Source: Frigidibacter mobilis (lineage in GTDB: Bacteria; Pseudomonadota; Alphaproteobacteria; Rhodobacterales; Rhodobacteraceae). From it: 64,000 bases of DNA. A program made the translations under genes and the position numbers. Within the stretch, counting starts at the first letter, position 1; every line of letters starts with the position of its first letter. Under the pieces are notes generated by a model. It was not told the DNA's origin, ran no database searches, and saw nothing but the letters and a program-made list of their open reading frames with translations. Location: positions 2,542,001-2,606,000 of the forward strand of contig NZ_CP012661.1 in the NCBI RefSeq assembly GCF_001620265.1, read 5' to 3'. Below, piece by piece: positions 17,094-25,532 of the stretch.

Positions 17094-18035
17094 TCAATAC
17101 ACCTCGATGTCGTTGATCAGGGTCGCCGTGCACATCCGGCCGACGACGCTGTCGCGCGCCGCCTGCCAGTCGAAGGTCGCCTGCACGCCCTGCGGCCCGG
17201 AAATCTCGATGCGCGGGCGCGGCAGGTAGACGGCGTGCACGGTGAAGGTGAAGCTCTCGCCCGAGGGCAGGACGTAGGCGAATTCCATCTCGCAGGCCTC
17301 GCCGTTGATCGCCTGCGTCACCAGCGTCTGGTCGGCGAAGCGCACCTCGATCCGGCCGGTCAGCGCCGCGATGGAGGGGTCCGCCCCGTCGATACGGCCG
17401 TCGCTGCGGATGGTCTCGATCCGGTCGAGGTTGTTGGCGTAGGTGATCTCGGCCGAGACCACGTTGCCGAGTGCCGAGCCGTTGCGCGTGATCGCCCCGT
17501 GGAAATGGCCGAAGCGCTTCACCTCCAACGCGGCAGGAGTCCCGGCGCTCGTGGTCGTGCCCACCGTCTCGTCCTGCGCCACCAGCCGCGCCGTCGCGGT
17601 CAGCAGCCCCGAGCGCTGCATCTGCCAGGTGATCTGGTCGAGGACGCAGCCGGAATACATCGCATAGCGCGGCACCTCGGGCATGCCGGTCTCGATCGAC
17701 ATAGAGGGCAGCGTCCAGGACCCCGACTGGAACTCGTGAGTGTACGGCGCCTCCGCGCCCGTGGTCGTGGGCGCGCCGAAAGCCGCCTTCAGCCAGAAGC
17801 CAAAGGCCTCGGCGTCGAGCGGCACCACGACATCGCCATCGGCCGTCACCGCGTCCTTGATCGGCGCCAGCGGGTCGCGTCCGTAGCCGAGCAGCTCGGA
17901 GTTCAGCAGCGGCTGCTCTGCGCCGAGCGAGGTGCTGGCGAAGGGCATGCGGGTGAAGCCGCTCGCAGGCGGCGTTCCATAGGTCGTCTCGAACGCAAGC
18001 GCCATCAGCGCCCGCGCCCCTTGGGCTCGTGCCAT
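17094..18035 (-). CDS. phage major tail tube protein
   Basis: A 313-residue beta-rich protein. MALAFETTYGTPPASGFTRMPF at the start and repeated tube-like strands are typical of siphophage tail tube proteins of the 'phage tail tube' family. It lies between the tail terminator-like gene and the chaperones, as expected. The C-terminus includes GQLTGRIEVRF-type strands. The gene is intact. Confidence 0.75.
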   Translation of the reverse strand: MARAQGARALMALAFETTYGTPPASGFTRMPFASTSLGAEQPLLNSELLGYGRDPLAPIKDAVTADGDVVVPLDAEAFGFWLKAAFGAPTTTGAEAPYTHEFQSGSWTLPSMSIETGMPEVPRYAMYSGCVLDQITWQMQRSGLLTATARLVAQDETVGTTTSAGTPAALEVKRFGHFHGAITRNGSALGNVVSAEITYANNLDRIETIRSDGRIDGADPSIAALTGRIEVRFADQTLVTQAINGEACEMEFAYVLPSGESFTFTVHAVYLPRPRIEISGPQGVQATFDWQAARDSVVGRMCTATLINDIEVY

Positions 18036-18059
18036 GTTCGTCTCCTCGGGTTGTCGGGG

Positions 18060-18479
18060 TCAGGCCAGCGGGTCGGCCGTGGAATAGTGCAGCACAACCG
18101 GGATGATGGCTGCCTTCAGGCTGCCAGCGCCCTCCACCGGCAGGTCCACAGGGCGCGGCGCTTCCGCCTCGACCCAGTCACAGAGCCCACCCAGCGTTCG
18201 GTCGGCGGCGAGCGCAGCGCCGATGCTGGCGGTCAGCGTGTCGAAGGCGGCGTCACGGTCGGCGCCCTGAACCACCGCCTCGATCTCGGCGCGGTGCTGA
18301 TAGTGGTAGCGCAGGGGTGAAAGCGTTACCTCGGGCTCCCCCGGCTCGCCATCGCGCAGGATCAGCAGGCCCTCGGCCGGGACGCGCTCGGGCAGCACGT
18401 CGCCGCGCAGGGCGGTGGCGGGCAGCGCCGAGAGCCGCGCGTGCAGCGCGGAGAGGATGGTTTCGCGTGGGGTGGGCAT
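18060..18479 (-). CDS. phage tail completion/terminator-like protein
   Basis: A 139-residue protein, MPTPRETILSALHARLSALP at the start and IPVVLHYSTADPLA at the end. Similar proteins next to tail tube genes are minor tail or tail-terminator (gpU-like) proteins, sometimes mislabelled acyl-CoA transferase. The position just before the tail tube gene in the operon supports this. Confidence 0.6.
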   Translation of the reverse strand: MPTPRETILSALHARLSALPATALRGDVLPERVPAEGLLILRDGEPGEPEVTLSPLRYHYQHRAEIEAVVQGADRDAAFDTLTASIGAALAADRTLGGLCDWVEAEAPRPVDLPVEGAGSLKAAIIPVVLHYSTADPLA

Positions 18480-18607
18480 GTGCGACTACTATCTTGGCTC
18501 TGTCTGAAGATAGCGATTCCAGTGCTTTGCGAACGAGACGAAACCAACCGAGGGAATTATGCTATGCAGGCAAATCATTCACGTATGTAAGCATTTAGGA
18601 GCGACAG

Positions 18608-19312
18608 ATGACCTTCGATCTGGTGCAGATAGAGCAACTTGAGTATGCGAAACTCATCGGAGCATCGCTTCTTACAATCGTTTCTTTGATTGTGATCTTG
18701 CTATTCTACCGACGCCTAAATAGGCTAGACCCCGCTCTGTTCTATCGGGCTGCCAAATCTATCAGGGAAATATTGGGTAATGAGAGAACTGAGGAGCGGC
18801 GTGATGCTGAGCAGATACTAGGGATTCGAACCTCAGATCCTCTCGGGATTGCAAGCTCTGGCATTACAACGATGCATACGCAAGCTCGTCAGGACATGCG
18901 TGCCATGAGAAAGGACATTGTCGAGCGAGTAAGACAGGACTGGAAAGATACTAACCGCACTATCGCATTGGTGTTCGTTTCAGCAACGTTATGTTCCGCT
19001 GCCGCTCTTTATGCGGTGCTTCTCTTGACGATGGAGAGTCCTGAACAGCCTGACGGCGTCTTCGCAGAAGTCTACGGATTGGTTGGCATAGCAGTAGCAA
19101 ACGCAATGCTCCTTGGCGCGCTTTCGGATTTTTTCGAATCGATTGGCTTTGAACTGATTTCTGTCAGCTATGAGAAAGGACTGAACATCGTATCGATTAA
19201 CGTGTTTCTGGCGAGGCTCTCAGCCAACATCATTAGCATTGCATGCGTCATCAAGTATTTTGACTTTCGCCGTGCAGGCAAAGCATTTATGGAAGAATAT
19301 CAGGGGATGTGA
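18608..19312 (+). CDS. membrane protein, plus-strand cargo (moron-like) gene in the tail/head operon
   Basis: A 234-residue protein not recognised. It has an N-terminal transmembrane helix (about residues 15-34, GASLLTIVSLIVILLFYRRL), a charged cytoplasmic helical part (residues 35-115) and two or three more hydrophobic segments (about 118-138, 150-172 and 195-215). AGGAG precedes the ATG. Base composition is far more AT-rich than the neighbouring phage genes, and it is transcribed against them, with its own upstream region (18480-18607). These are signs of recently acquired cargo expressed from the prophage. Superinfection exclusion or membrane-linked defence would fit but is not shown. Confidence 0.75.
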   Translation: MTFDLVQIEQLEYAKLIGASLLTIVSLIVILLFYRRLNRLDPALFYRAAKSIREILGNERTEERRDAEQILGIRTSDPLGIASSGITTMHTQARQDMRAMRKDIVERVRQDWKDTNRTIALVFVSATLCSAAALYAVLLLTMESPEQPDGVFAEVYGLVGIAVANAMLLGALSDFFESIGFELISVSYEKGLNIVSINVFLARLSANIISIACVIKYFDFRRAGKAFMEEYQGM

Positions 19313-19362
19313 AGGTATTCGATTAGGCAAGCTGCACACTTGCCGCATTCGTTCGCCAGCGA

Positions 19363-19995
19363 TCAAAGCAATTTGCCGTCCACCCAGTTCGCCACAATCA
19401 GTCCTGGTACGCTGTCCAGCGCCCGGTCCGCATCCCGCGCCAGGTCCAACCGCTTCGGCAGCTTCACCTGCGGCACGAGCAGGAAGATCGGCGCGGTGAC
19501 CTTGCCGCGGCCGGTCTTCGACCGCGACACCACCGCCTGACCCTTCGTGTTCAGCCGCCCCTCCGCCACCAGCAGGCTTGGCCCCGTGCGGCGATAGACG
19601 AAACGCAGGCGCAGCCCGCGTCGCCGTTCCCATTCACCGGGGGTGATGCGGCCGCCGCGCAGGGACTTGCCCGCCGCGGGCAGCGGGATCGCCAGCCAGA
19701 ACCCGTCCTTCGAGCGGATCAGCGGCCCCGTGTCATGCGCGCCGACGATCACCGGAGCCTTCGACCAGACCAGCGCCGCGGCGTTCAGGCTTTCGCCCGC
19801 CTTCGGGTAGGTCTGGCTCCGGATCGAGTTCGCGAGCCGTCGCCCGAGCCCGGCGCCTGTGATCTGGCCGCGCCAGGCGGTCTTCAGCCCGGTCCCGGCT
19901 TCGCGCATGGCTGCAGTGACGGCCTTCTCGCCGGCCTTCACCTCTGCCGCCATGGCGGCGACGAGGTCCGGCGTGATGTCGAGTTTCAACTTCAT
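19363..19995 (-). CDS. DUF6441 family phage head-tail connector protein
   Basis: A 210-residue basic protein with MKLKLDITPDLVAAMAAEVK at its start and TPGEWERRRGLRLRFVYRR in the middle, matching DUF6441 proteins between connector and tail genes of rhodobacterial phages. The ATG at 19995 overlaps the previous stop (ATGA). A role as a neck or tail completion protein (HK97 gp10-like position) is inferred. The plus-strand membrane protein gene is inserted just downstream. Confidence 0.7.
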   Translation of the reverse strand: MKLKLDITPDLVAAMAAEVKAGEKAVTAAMREAGTGLKTAWRGQITGAGLGRRLANSIRSQTYPKAGESLNAAALVWSKAPVIVGAHDTGPLIRSKDGFWLAIPLPAAGKSLRGGRITPGEWERRRGLRLRFVYRRTGPSLLVAEGRLNTKGQAVVSRSKTGRGKVTAPIFLLVPQVKLPKRLDLARDADRALDSVPGLIVANWVDGKLL

Positions 19996-20303
19996 GCCGG
20001 CCGCAGGTCCACGGTCCAGACGAGCCGCTCCCGGTCGCGGACGGGCTCGCCCTGTATGAGGAAGGCCTCGCCGTCGATCTCGATCCGGTCGCCGGGGCGC
20101 GGGCTCGTCACCTCGGCGAGGCGCAGGTCCAGCCGGGTGGTTTCCGACCAGATGCGCGCCTCGCCGAAGCCGGTGACATCGTCCGGCCGGCGCAGGATCG
20201 CGCGGACCAGCACCGGCGCGCCGCCCTCGGCGGTGTAGATCACGTCGCGCGCGAGATGCGCGTCCGCGAAGAGCGCATCGACGGCGGCGGCAAAAGCAGT
20301 CAT
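19992..20303 (-). CDS. head-tail joining protein
   Basis: A 103-residue protein from the ATG at 20303, which overlaps the capsid stop (TGATG). MTAFAAAVDALFADAHLARD and PRPGDRIEIDGEAFLIQGEP resemble lambda FII-type head-tail joining proteins. It overlaps the DUF6441 gene by ATGA. It lies in the standard position between capsid and tail genes. Confidence 0.7.
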   Translation of the reverse strand: MTAFAAAVDALFADAHLARDVIYTAEGGAPVLVRAILRRPDDVTGFGEARIWSETTRLDLRLAEVTSPRPGDRIEIDGEAFLIQGEPVRDRERLVWTVDLRPA

Positions 20304-21316
20304 CAGGTTCGCCGGGCCGAGCGCAACACCTGCGGCCGGGTGCAGATCGGCAGCGGGTTGCTCTCGATCTCGAGCCGCACCCATTCGTCGCGATCCCGGT
20401 CGGGGATCGTCCGGGCGTAGAGCGGCTGGCCCAGCGTGTTGACCGTCTCGAAGGTGTCGGCGGGGGCGTAGTAGATCTCGAAGAGCCCCTCGATGCCCTC
20501 GGGATAGAAGAACGCCTTGTCGGTCGGGACCGTGAACCCGACGCCGCCACGGTAGCGGCGGAAGGTGATGCCGCCGAAGCTGACCTCGTCCGCCACGCGA
20601 CCGCGCAGATCGGCTGCGGCTGCGGTGTTGAGGTAAGTCTCCCGTACCTCTTTGTGGGCGACGAGATCGGCGAAGAAGGCCGAGCCGCATTCGGCGCGGA
20701 CCTGCACGGCGCCGGCCGAAAGCCCGCCCATCGAGTCCTCGACACTCTCGATCAGCGCCTGGCAGCGCTTGCGGAGCGCCCCGGAGGCCGGGCTTGCGTT
20801 GTCGAGGTCGAAGTCGATCTCGGCCGTGGGCGAGATGCCGAACTCGGTGAAGTAGTTCACGACCGTGGCGTGGTCCTTCGGGTCCTTCACCAGCCCCTGG
20901 ATGCCGTTCAGCAGGTGGTACTCGAAGGTGGTCTCGGCGTCCTGGCGGAGCTTCCTGAGCCGGTAGGCCACTTCGGTCTGCACCTGCTGGGTAGCACTCT
21001 CCGAGCCGAAGTCGCGGACGGACTGGATCTCCGAGGCCCAGAGCACGTCCTGCTTCTTGAACTGGCGGCAGACGAAGGCGCGCATCTCGCGCCGGTCGGG
21101 CACCTGCTGTTCGTAGGCCGAGCCGCGCTCGGAGAACGGGATCAGCGAGAGTGTGCCATCGCGGCTCTCGATCACCACGGTGCGCGAGCGCACGCCGCGC
21201 GGGCTGAAGAGGTTCGAGCCCGAGAGCAGCGCGGGCTTGTAGGGGATGTTCTCGAGTGCGCGGGTGAGCTCGACGATGGTGAAGGCATCGCCTTCGAAGA
21301 TGTCCATGGTGGCCAT
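20303..21316 (-). CDS. major capsid protein (lambda gpE-like)
   Basis: A 337-residue protein from the ATG at 21316 with AGGAGG upstream. Signature segments include LENIPYKPALL, GTLSLIPFSERGS, FEYHLLNGIQGLVKD and TDKAFFYPEGIEGLFEIYYAPAD, all typical of the lambda-type major capsid family. It follows the decoration protein as in lambda (D then E). The gene is intact. Confidence 0.9.
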   Translation of the reverse strand: MATMDIFEGDAFTIVELTRALENIPYKPALLSGSNLFSPRGVRSRTVVIESRDGTLSLIPFSERGSAYEQQVPDRREMRAFVCRQFKKQDVLWASEIQSVRDFGSESATQQVQTEVAYRLRKLRQDAETTFEYHLLNGIQGLVKDPKDHATVVNYFTEFGISPTAEIDFDLDNASPASGALRKRCQALIESVEDSMGGLSAGAVQVRAECGSAFFADLVAHKEVRETYLNTAAAADLRGRVADEVSFGGITFRRYRGGVGFTVPTDKAFFYPEGIEGLFEIYYAPADTFETVNTLGQPLYARTIPDRDRDEWVRLEIESNPLPICTRPQVLRSARRT

Positions 21317-21397
21317 GAGGATGCCTCCTGTCATGAGCGCGCCCAGCAAAAGTGGACGCCGGTTTTGCGTCCGGGCGCGCGTGGAAAAGGAATTGGA

Positions 21398-21763
21398 TCA
21401 GCGGACGAGGATGCCCGCGGCGAGAAGCGCCGTGTGGGCGGCCGCGATCTCGGCCTCGCTGGGCGTGCCTGCGAAGACGAGGTCGTGGCGGTTGACGATG
21501 GCGGGCCCGCGGACGAGGGCGACGGCCGGCGCGTCGCCGGCGCTCGCATCCGCCTTGCCCCAGAGCACCGCGACGGCGGTCTCGGTGCCGTCGACGGCGG
21601 CGGGATCGTGGGCGGCGTACTTGCCCGAGGCGGTGATCCTGCCCAGCACCGTGCCGGGCTCGAGCGAGCCGGCGGCGACGGTGGTCGTCTCGCGGGTGTA
21701 GTCGCGGAAGGCTTCCCAGACGAGGAAGCCGCCGGGGTGTTTGCCTTCGGTGAGCGTGGTCAT
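21398..21763 (-). CDS. head decoration protein (lambda gpD-like)
   Basis: A 121-residue protein: MTTLTEGKHPGGFLVWEAFR, GTVLGRITASGKYAAHDPAA and a C-terminal ALLAAGILVR, the pattern of gpD-type proteins that stabilise expanded capsids as trimers. Position between the protease and major capsid genes matches lambda. Confidence 0.85.
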   Translation of the reverse strand: MTTLTEGKHPGGFLVWEAFRDYTRETTTVAAGSLEPGTVLGRITASGKYAAHDPAAVDGTETAVAVLWGKADASAGDAPAVALVRGPAIVNRHDLVFAGTPSEAEIAAAHTALLAAGILVR

Positions 21764-21767
21764 GGTG

Positions 21768-22775
21768 TCATCCTTTCACTTTGAAGGTGCGGGCGACGAT
21801 CTCGCCCCAGGGGCGCGCGGCCGAGGACCGACCGGGCTGCGGGTGGTGCGGCGCGATCTCGGGCTCGGCTCCGGCCTTGGCCGCGAGAAGCGCGGCGCGC
21901 ACCTCGTCGAGACTGGCGTCCTGTTCGAGGAAAGGGCCGGCCATCTGAGGCTGGCCCGCGAGCCGGCAGAGATCGACCACGGCCCGGGCATGCCCGATAG
22001 CCTCGGCCCGGATCGCAGCGGGATCGGGCGGCGCACCGCTCGGTGGTGGGGTTTCGGCGGGCGGCTCCGAGGCGTCGGAGGCGGCGGCCTGATCGTCTTC
22101 GGTGTCCGCTACCTGATCCGTTTCGTCGATGGCCTCGGTGCTGGCACCGTCGGTGTCGTCGTCGTGCTCCGGCTCCGTTTCGATGGCGTCGATCAGCACC
22201 GGCGGCGCATTGCGGAAGCGGCCGATGTCGAAGCGTGCGGCGATGCGGACAGGCTCGATCAGTCGGTCGGCGAAGCCCTGCGCGACGGCGTCCGACGCGT
22301 CGAACCAGGTCTCGGCGGCCATCAGCGCGGAGACCTCCTCCGGCGTCCGGCCGGATTTCGCGGCGTAGCCGGCGACGAGGCTGCCCTTCACCTTGTCGAG
22401 GGCGTCCGCCATGGACCGCATGTCCTCGGCCGTGCCCATCACGAGGCCGGCGGGGTCGTGGATCATCAGGAAGGCGTTCTCGGGCATGACGATCTCGTCG
22501 CCCGCCATCGCGATGTAGGAGGCGGCGGAGGCGGCGATGCCGTCGATCCAGACCGTGACCGGGCCCTCATGGCGCTTCAGCGCGTTGTGGATCGCCACCG
22601 CATCGAAGACCGATCCGCCGGGGCTGTTCAGCCGCAGATCGACGGGCGTGCCCTCGGGCAGCGCGCCCAGTTCGGCGAGAAAACCCTTCGCCGAGACCCC
22701 GCAGGCGCCGATCTCGTCATAGATCGCCACTTCCGCACCGGTCCCCCGGGCGCGGATCGCATACCAGCTTGCCAT
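21768..22775 (-). CDS. ClpP-like (S14) head maturation protease with C-terminal scaffold
   Basis: 335 residues from the ATG at 22775, which has its own AGGAG 7 nt upstream. The protease core shows LNSPGGSVFDAVAIHNAL, IDGIAASAASYIAMAGDEI (nucleophile Ser in AASAAS) and NAFLMIHDPAG (catalytic His). The C-terminal part, about residues 200-290, is acidic and low-complexity and probably acts as an internal scaffold, as in lambda gpC/Nu3. In the given sequence the upstream portal frame runs straight into this gene because of a one-base difference near 22897; separate translation is more plausible. Confidence 0.85.
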   Translation of the reverse strand: MASWYAIRARGTGAEVAIYDEIGACGVSAKGFLAELGALPEGTPVDLRLNSPGGSVFDAVAIHNALKRHEGPVTVWIDGIAASAASYIAMAGDEIVMPENAFLMIHDPAGLVMGTAEDMRSMADALDKVKGSLVAGYAAKSGRTPEEVSALMAAETWFDASDAVAQGFADRLIEPVRIAARFDIGRFRNAPPVLIDAIETEPEHDDDTDGASTEAIDETDQVADTEDDQAAASDASEPPAETPPPSGAPPDPAAIRAEAIGHARAVVDLCRLAGQPQMAGPFLEQDASLDEVRAALLAAKAGAEPEIAPHHPQPGRSSAARPWGEIVARTFKVKG

Positions 22776-22779
22776 GTCG

Positions 22780-24299
22780 TCACTCCTGTTCGGTGGCCGG
22801 ATCGGTCGCGTCGGCGCCGTCGTCCTTGTCGTTGCCTGCGCCAGCGCCCGGGTCCGGCCGCGTCGCGGGCGTCGCGCGAGCGCCCTGCGTCTCTCCGGGC
22901 TCGTGCGGTAGCGCAGGCCGAGACCTGTCGCGCGCGCGGCGTCGGCCGCGTTCTCGCGATCGATTTCCTCGATGTCGTAGCCGGTCGCCTCGACCACCTT
23001 GCGTCGCGAGGTGATGCCGGCCTCCATCGCCAGGACCTGCGCCTGGATGTCCTTCAGCGGATCGACCCAGTCCCAGCGCGGCGGGATCCATTGCACCGGT
23101 CGCACCGTCGCGGGATCGGCATCGAGCGCGCCAACGAGCACCGCCGTCTCCAGCCAGCGCTGCCACACCGCGCGGCAGAGCTGGTGCACGATCACGCCGT
23201 GCTGCAGCTGGCCGATGCGGCGGCGGAACTCCACGAGTTCGGCGCGCAGGGACGAGTAATTCGCCTGCCGGACATCGCCGGTGACGAGATGATAGGGCAG
23301 CCCAAGCGAGGCCGAGACCGCCAGCAGCGTGCGGTACTGGAACGCCTCGTAGCCGCCGCCGACATCCGCCGGGGACGAGAACTTCACGTCCTCGCCCGGC
23401 AGCAGCACCTGCATCGTGCCGGGCTCGAGGCTCGCGATGGCCGCGCCGTCGAGATCCGCCTCGGCCTCTCCCATCATGGGCTCTTCGGGCGCGGTCTTGG
23501 TGATGAAGCCCGCGAACATCGCCGCGGTCTTCTTCCGGTCGAGCTCTGCGTCGTCGTACTGGTCGAGCAGGAACAGCCGCACCATCGCCGGCGCGATATG
23601 CGGCAGCCCCCGGATCTGGCCCGCGTCGATGGGGCGATAGATGTGCAGCACGTCCGCCGCCGGCACGCGCACCGTCTCCGGGATGACAGCTCCCTGGTCG
23701 GTGCCGTCACCCGGATGCCGGCGGCGGAAGTGGTAGGCCACGCGTCGCCCGATCGCATCGAACTCGATCCCGCAGCGGATGCGGTTGCCGTTGGCCGCAG
23801 TCTCGGTCTTCTCGAATGGCAGCATTTCCGACTGGAGAAGCTGCAGCTGCAGCGGCACCAGCAGCCCGTCCTCGGCCCGGCGCGGGCGCAGCCGGACGAA
23901 GCACTCGCCCGCCACGAACATCTCGCGCGCGACCATGGCCTGCAGGCCGTAGAAGTCGGTCAGTGCGTCCGCATCGGCCTCGTCGGTCCAGGCGAGCCAG
24001 AGCCGCTGGACCCGGTCGCGGAGATCCCCGTCCCCGATCAACGAGGACGGCTTGATCCCGTCGCCGACGAGGTTCGCGGCGAAGGCCTCGCAAGCATTGG
24101 CGGCATAGCCGTTGGTCACGACCAGTTCGCGGGACCGTGCCAGGAGCCGCGGGCCGCCCGAGGCGACCAGCGCGTTGATGTTCTCGAGCGGCGGGTTCCA
24201 GCCGCGCAGCCGGCGCTTCGCCATCGCACCTTCGAGGCGGGCGCGCACGGCAGCGGGGCCGCCGGTGGACCGGCGGCGGAAACGGTCGAAGATGCCCAT
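22780..24299 (-). CDS. phage portal protein (lambda gpB-like), 3' end frameshifted
   Basis: About 505 residues from the ATG at 24299. Portal signatures include VVTNGYAANACEAFAANLVG, FVRLRPRRAEDGLLVPLQLQ, DVLHIYRPIDAGQIRGLPHI and DVRQANYSSLRAELVEFRR. It forms the dodecameric DNA gate. After YRTSP the frame that keeps family-like sequence (ETQGARATPATRPDPGAG, ending ATEQE at 22780) is offset by one base. Adding one base in CCGG near 22897 restores it; as written the frame fuses into the protease. Confidence 0.85.
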
Positions 24300-24303
24300 G
24301 GCG

Positions 24304-24519
24304 TCAGAGCCCCTTCGCCGTCGTCACGCGCAGCTGCCGGACGATCCGCCGTCCCTCGGCTGCGGCGATCTCGCGGTCCAGCGCCTCGATGGCCCGGTCG
24401 ATCTCGGCCACGCTGCGGTAATCCACGCTCTTGCCGTCATAGCTGACCCGAGCGACGCCGGAGGCGCGCTGAGACGAAAGAGCCTCGCGGCGATCAATAA
24501 GGTCTGCAATTGTGGGCAT
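24304..24519 (-). CDS. gpW-like head-tail joining protein
   Basis: A 71-residue protein (MPTIADLIDRREALSSQRAS, VSYDGKSVDYRSVAEIDRAI) matching lambda gpW family, with the typical DYRS segment. It lies between terminase and portal genes as in lambda. It overlaps the head of the divergent plus-strand nuclease region only slightly. Confidence 0.8.
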   Translation of the reverse strand: MPTIADLIDRREALSSQRASGVARVSYDGKSVDYRSVAEIDRAIEALDREIAAAEGRRIVRQLRVTTAKGL

Positions 24520-24551
24520 CAGTTCGCTCCGGAAACTTCAGGAGGCATTGC

Positions 24552-25532
24552 ATGATGAGCGCTCCATCGGAAATCCAAGCCCTTCGCGACCGTTCGTCGG
24601 TTGGATGGCTTCGCGAAAGAGATATCGATCTCCTTCTATGCGCCGAACTACATGCTGCAGGACCTTTGAGGGATCGTTTCGCAAGTCTCTGGCCGAATGA
24701 CCAAGTGCAATTCGTTGGTGCGTGGGTTTCTCACACTGAGATCAACGGTGAGACTGACCTTGTGGTCGAGTTTCAAAGCAGTGTCTCCCATCACGTCGTG
24801 TTTGTTGAGAACAAGATCGCTGCGAATTTCCAGCCGAACCAAGCCACGCGATATGCCGAACGAGCAGCCCGTTGGCGCCGGAACGCAAATGTCAAAGTCA
24901 GGACCGTCTTGATATGCCCACGCGAGTACCTTTTGCGACCCACGAGTGAGGAATTCGATGCGACGATTACCTACGAAGACTTGATTGAAGCGCTTCGCAG
25001 CTCGCGCGACGAACGCTCAATTTTTCTTGCGCGGGCATTGGCGGACGGTATTGACTCTTACCGTCGAGGCTATGTGGCTATTCCCGATCAGGCAGTGACC
25101 AGCGTTTGGGAGACCATTTGGCGCACTGCGTTAAGTGATCATCCGTCCCTCAACATGGAAAAACCCGCCGAAAAACCCGGAAACTCCGGATGGGTCTACT
25201 TCCGTCGACCGAGTGGTTTCATGGAAGCCGACACGAAACGTTGCGTGATTGTCTACAAGGCGAGTCGCGGTCAAGTGGATCTCCAGTTCAAATCGATGAC
25301 CGCTTCACAGCTTGAAGGCCTAGTCGGCGCCTTGATCGAACCTGATATGTCTGTCGTCAAAGCGAGCAAGTCAGCGAGCGTTCGGGTTCTTGTTCCAGAC
25401 ATCGATTTTTCTTCAGCTGCAGAGCCCCAAATCGAATCCATCTGCATCGGTCTTCATCAAGCCGAAAGGTTGCGACGGTTCTTTCTAGATAAAGGCGTCA
25501 GCGATCGGCTCCGATCATCTCATCCCATGTAG
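24552..25532 (+). CDS. PD-(D/E)XK nuclease superfamily protein, plus-strand cargo gene
   Basis: A 326-residue protein starting at an ATGATG with AGGAGG upstream. The catalytic core is visible: E in HTEINGETDLVVEF, then VVFVENKIAANFQPNQATRY (E-x-K followed by Q), the PDDEXK_4-like arrangement. The rest has no recognised domain. It is less GC-rich than its neighbours and lies on the opposite strand inside the packaging module; its 3' end overlaps the terminase stop by 13 bp. A defence or DNA-modification role as phage cargo is plausible but unproven. Confidence 0.75.
   Translation: MMSAPSEIQALRDRSSVGWLRERDIDLLLCAELHAAGPLRDRFASLWPNDQVQFVGAWVSHTEINGETDLVVEFQSSVSHHVVFVENKIAANFQPNQATRYAERAARWRRNANVKVRTVLICPREYLLRPTSEEFDATITYEDLIEALRSSRDERSIFLARALADGIDSYRRGYVAIPDQAVTSVWETIWRTALSDHPSLNMEKPAEKPGNSGWVYFRRPSGFMEADTKRCVIVYKASRGQVDLQFKSMTASQLEGLVGALIEPDMSVVKASKSASVRVLVPDIDFSSAAEPQIESICIGLHQAERLRRFFLDKGVSDRLRSSHPM

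Noticed and set aside
18825..18840. TAGGGATTCGAACC in the membrane protein gene, as in the T-arm of tRNA-Ser
   Set aside because: It lies inside an open coding frame without the rest of a tRNA; a 14-bp match without neighbouring structure is not enough for an attachment site.
21768..24299. A natural portal-protease fusion protein
   Set aside because: The join depends on one base in a G run, the alternative frame continues family-like sequence to a stop at 22780, and the protease has its own ribosome site.
21741..24446. 901-codon plus-strand open frame opposite the portal/protease genes
   Set aside because: Antisense of well-recognised head genes; composition typical of a complementary GC3 frame.
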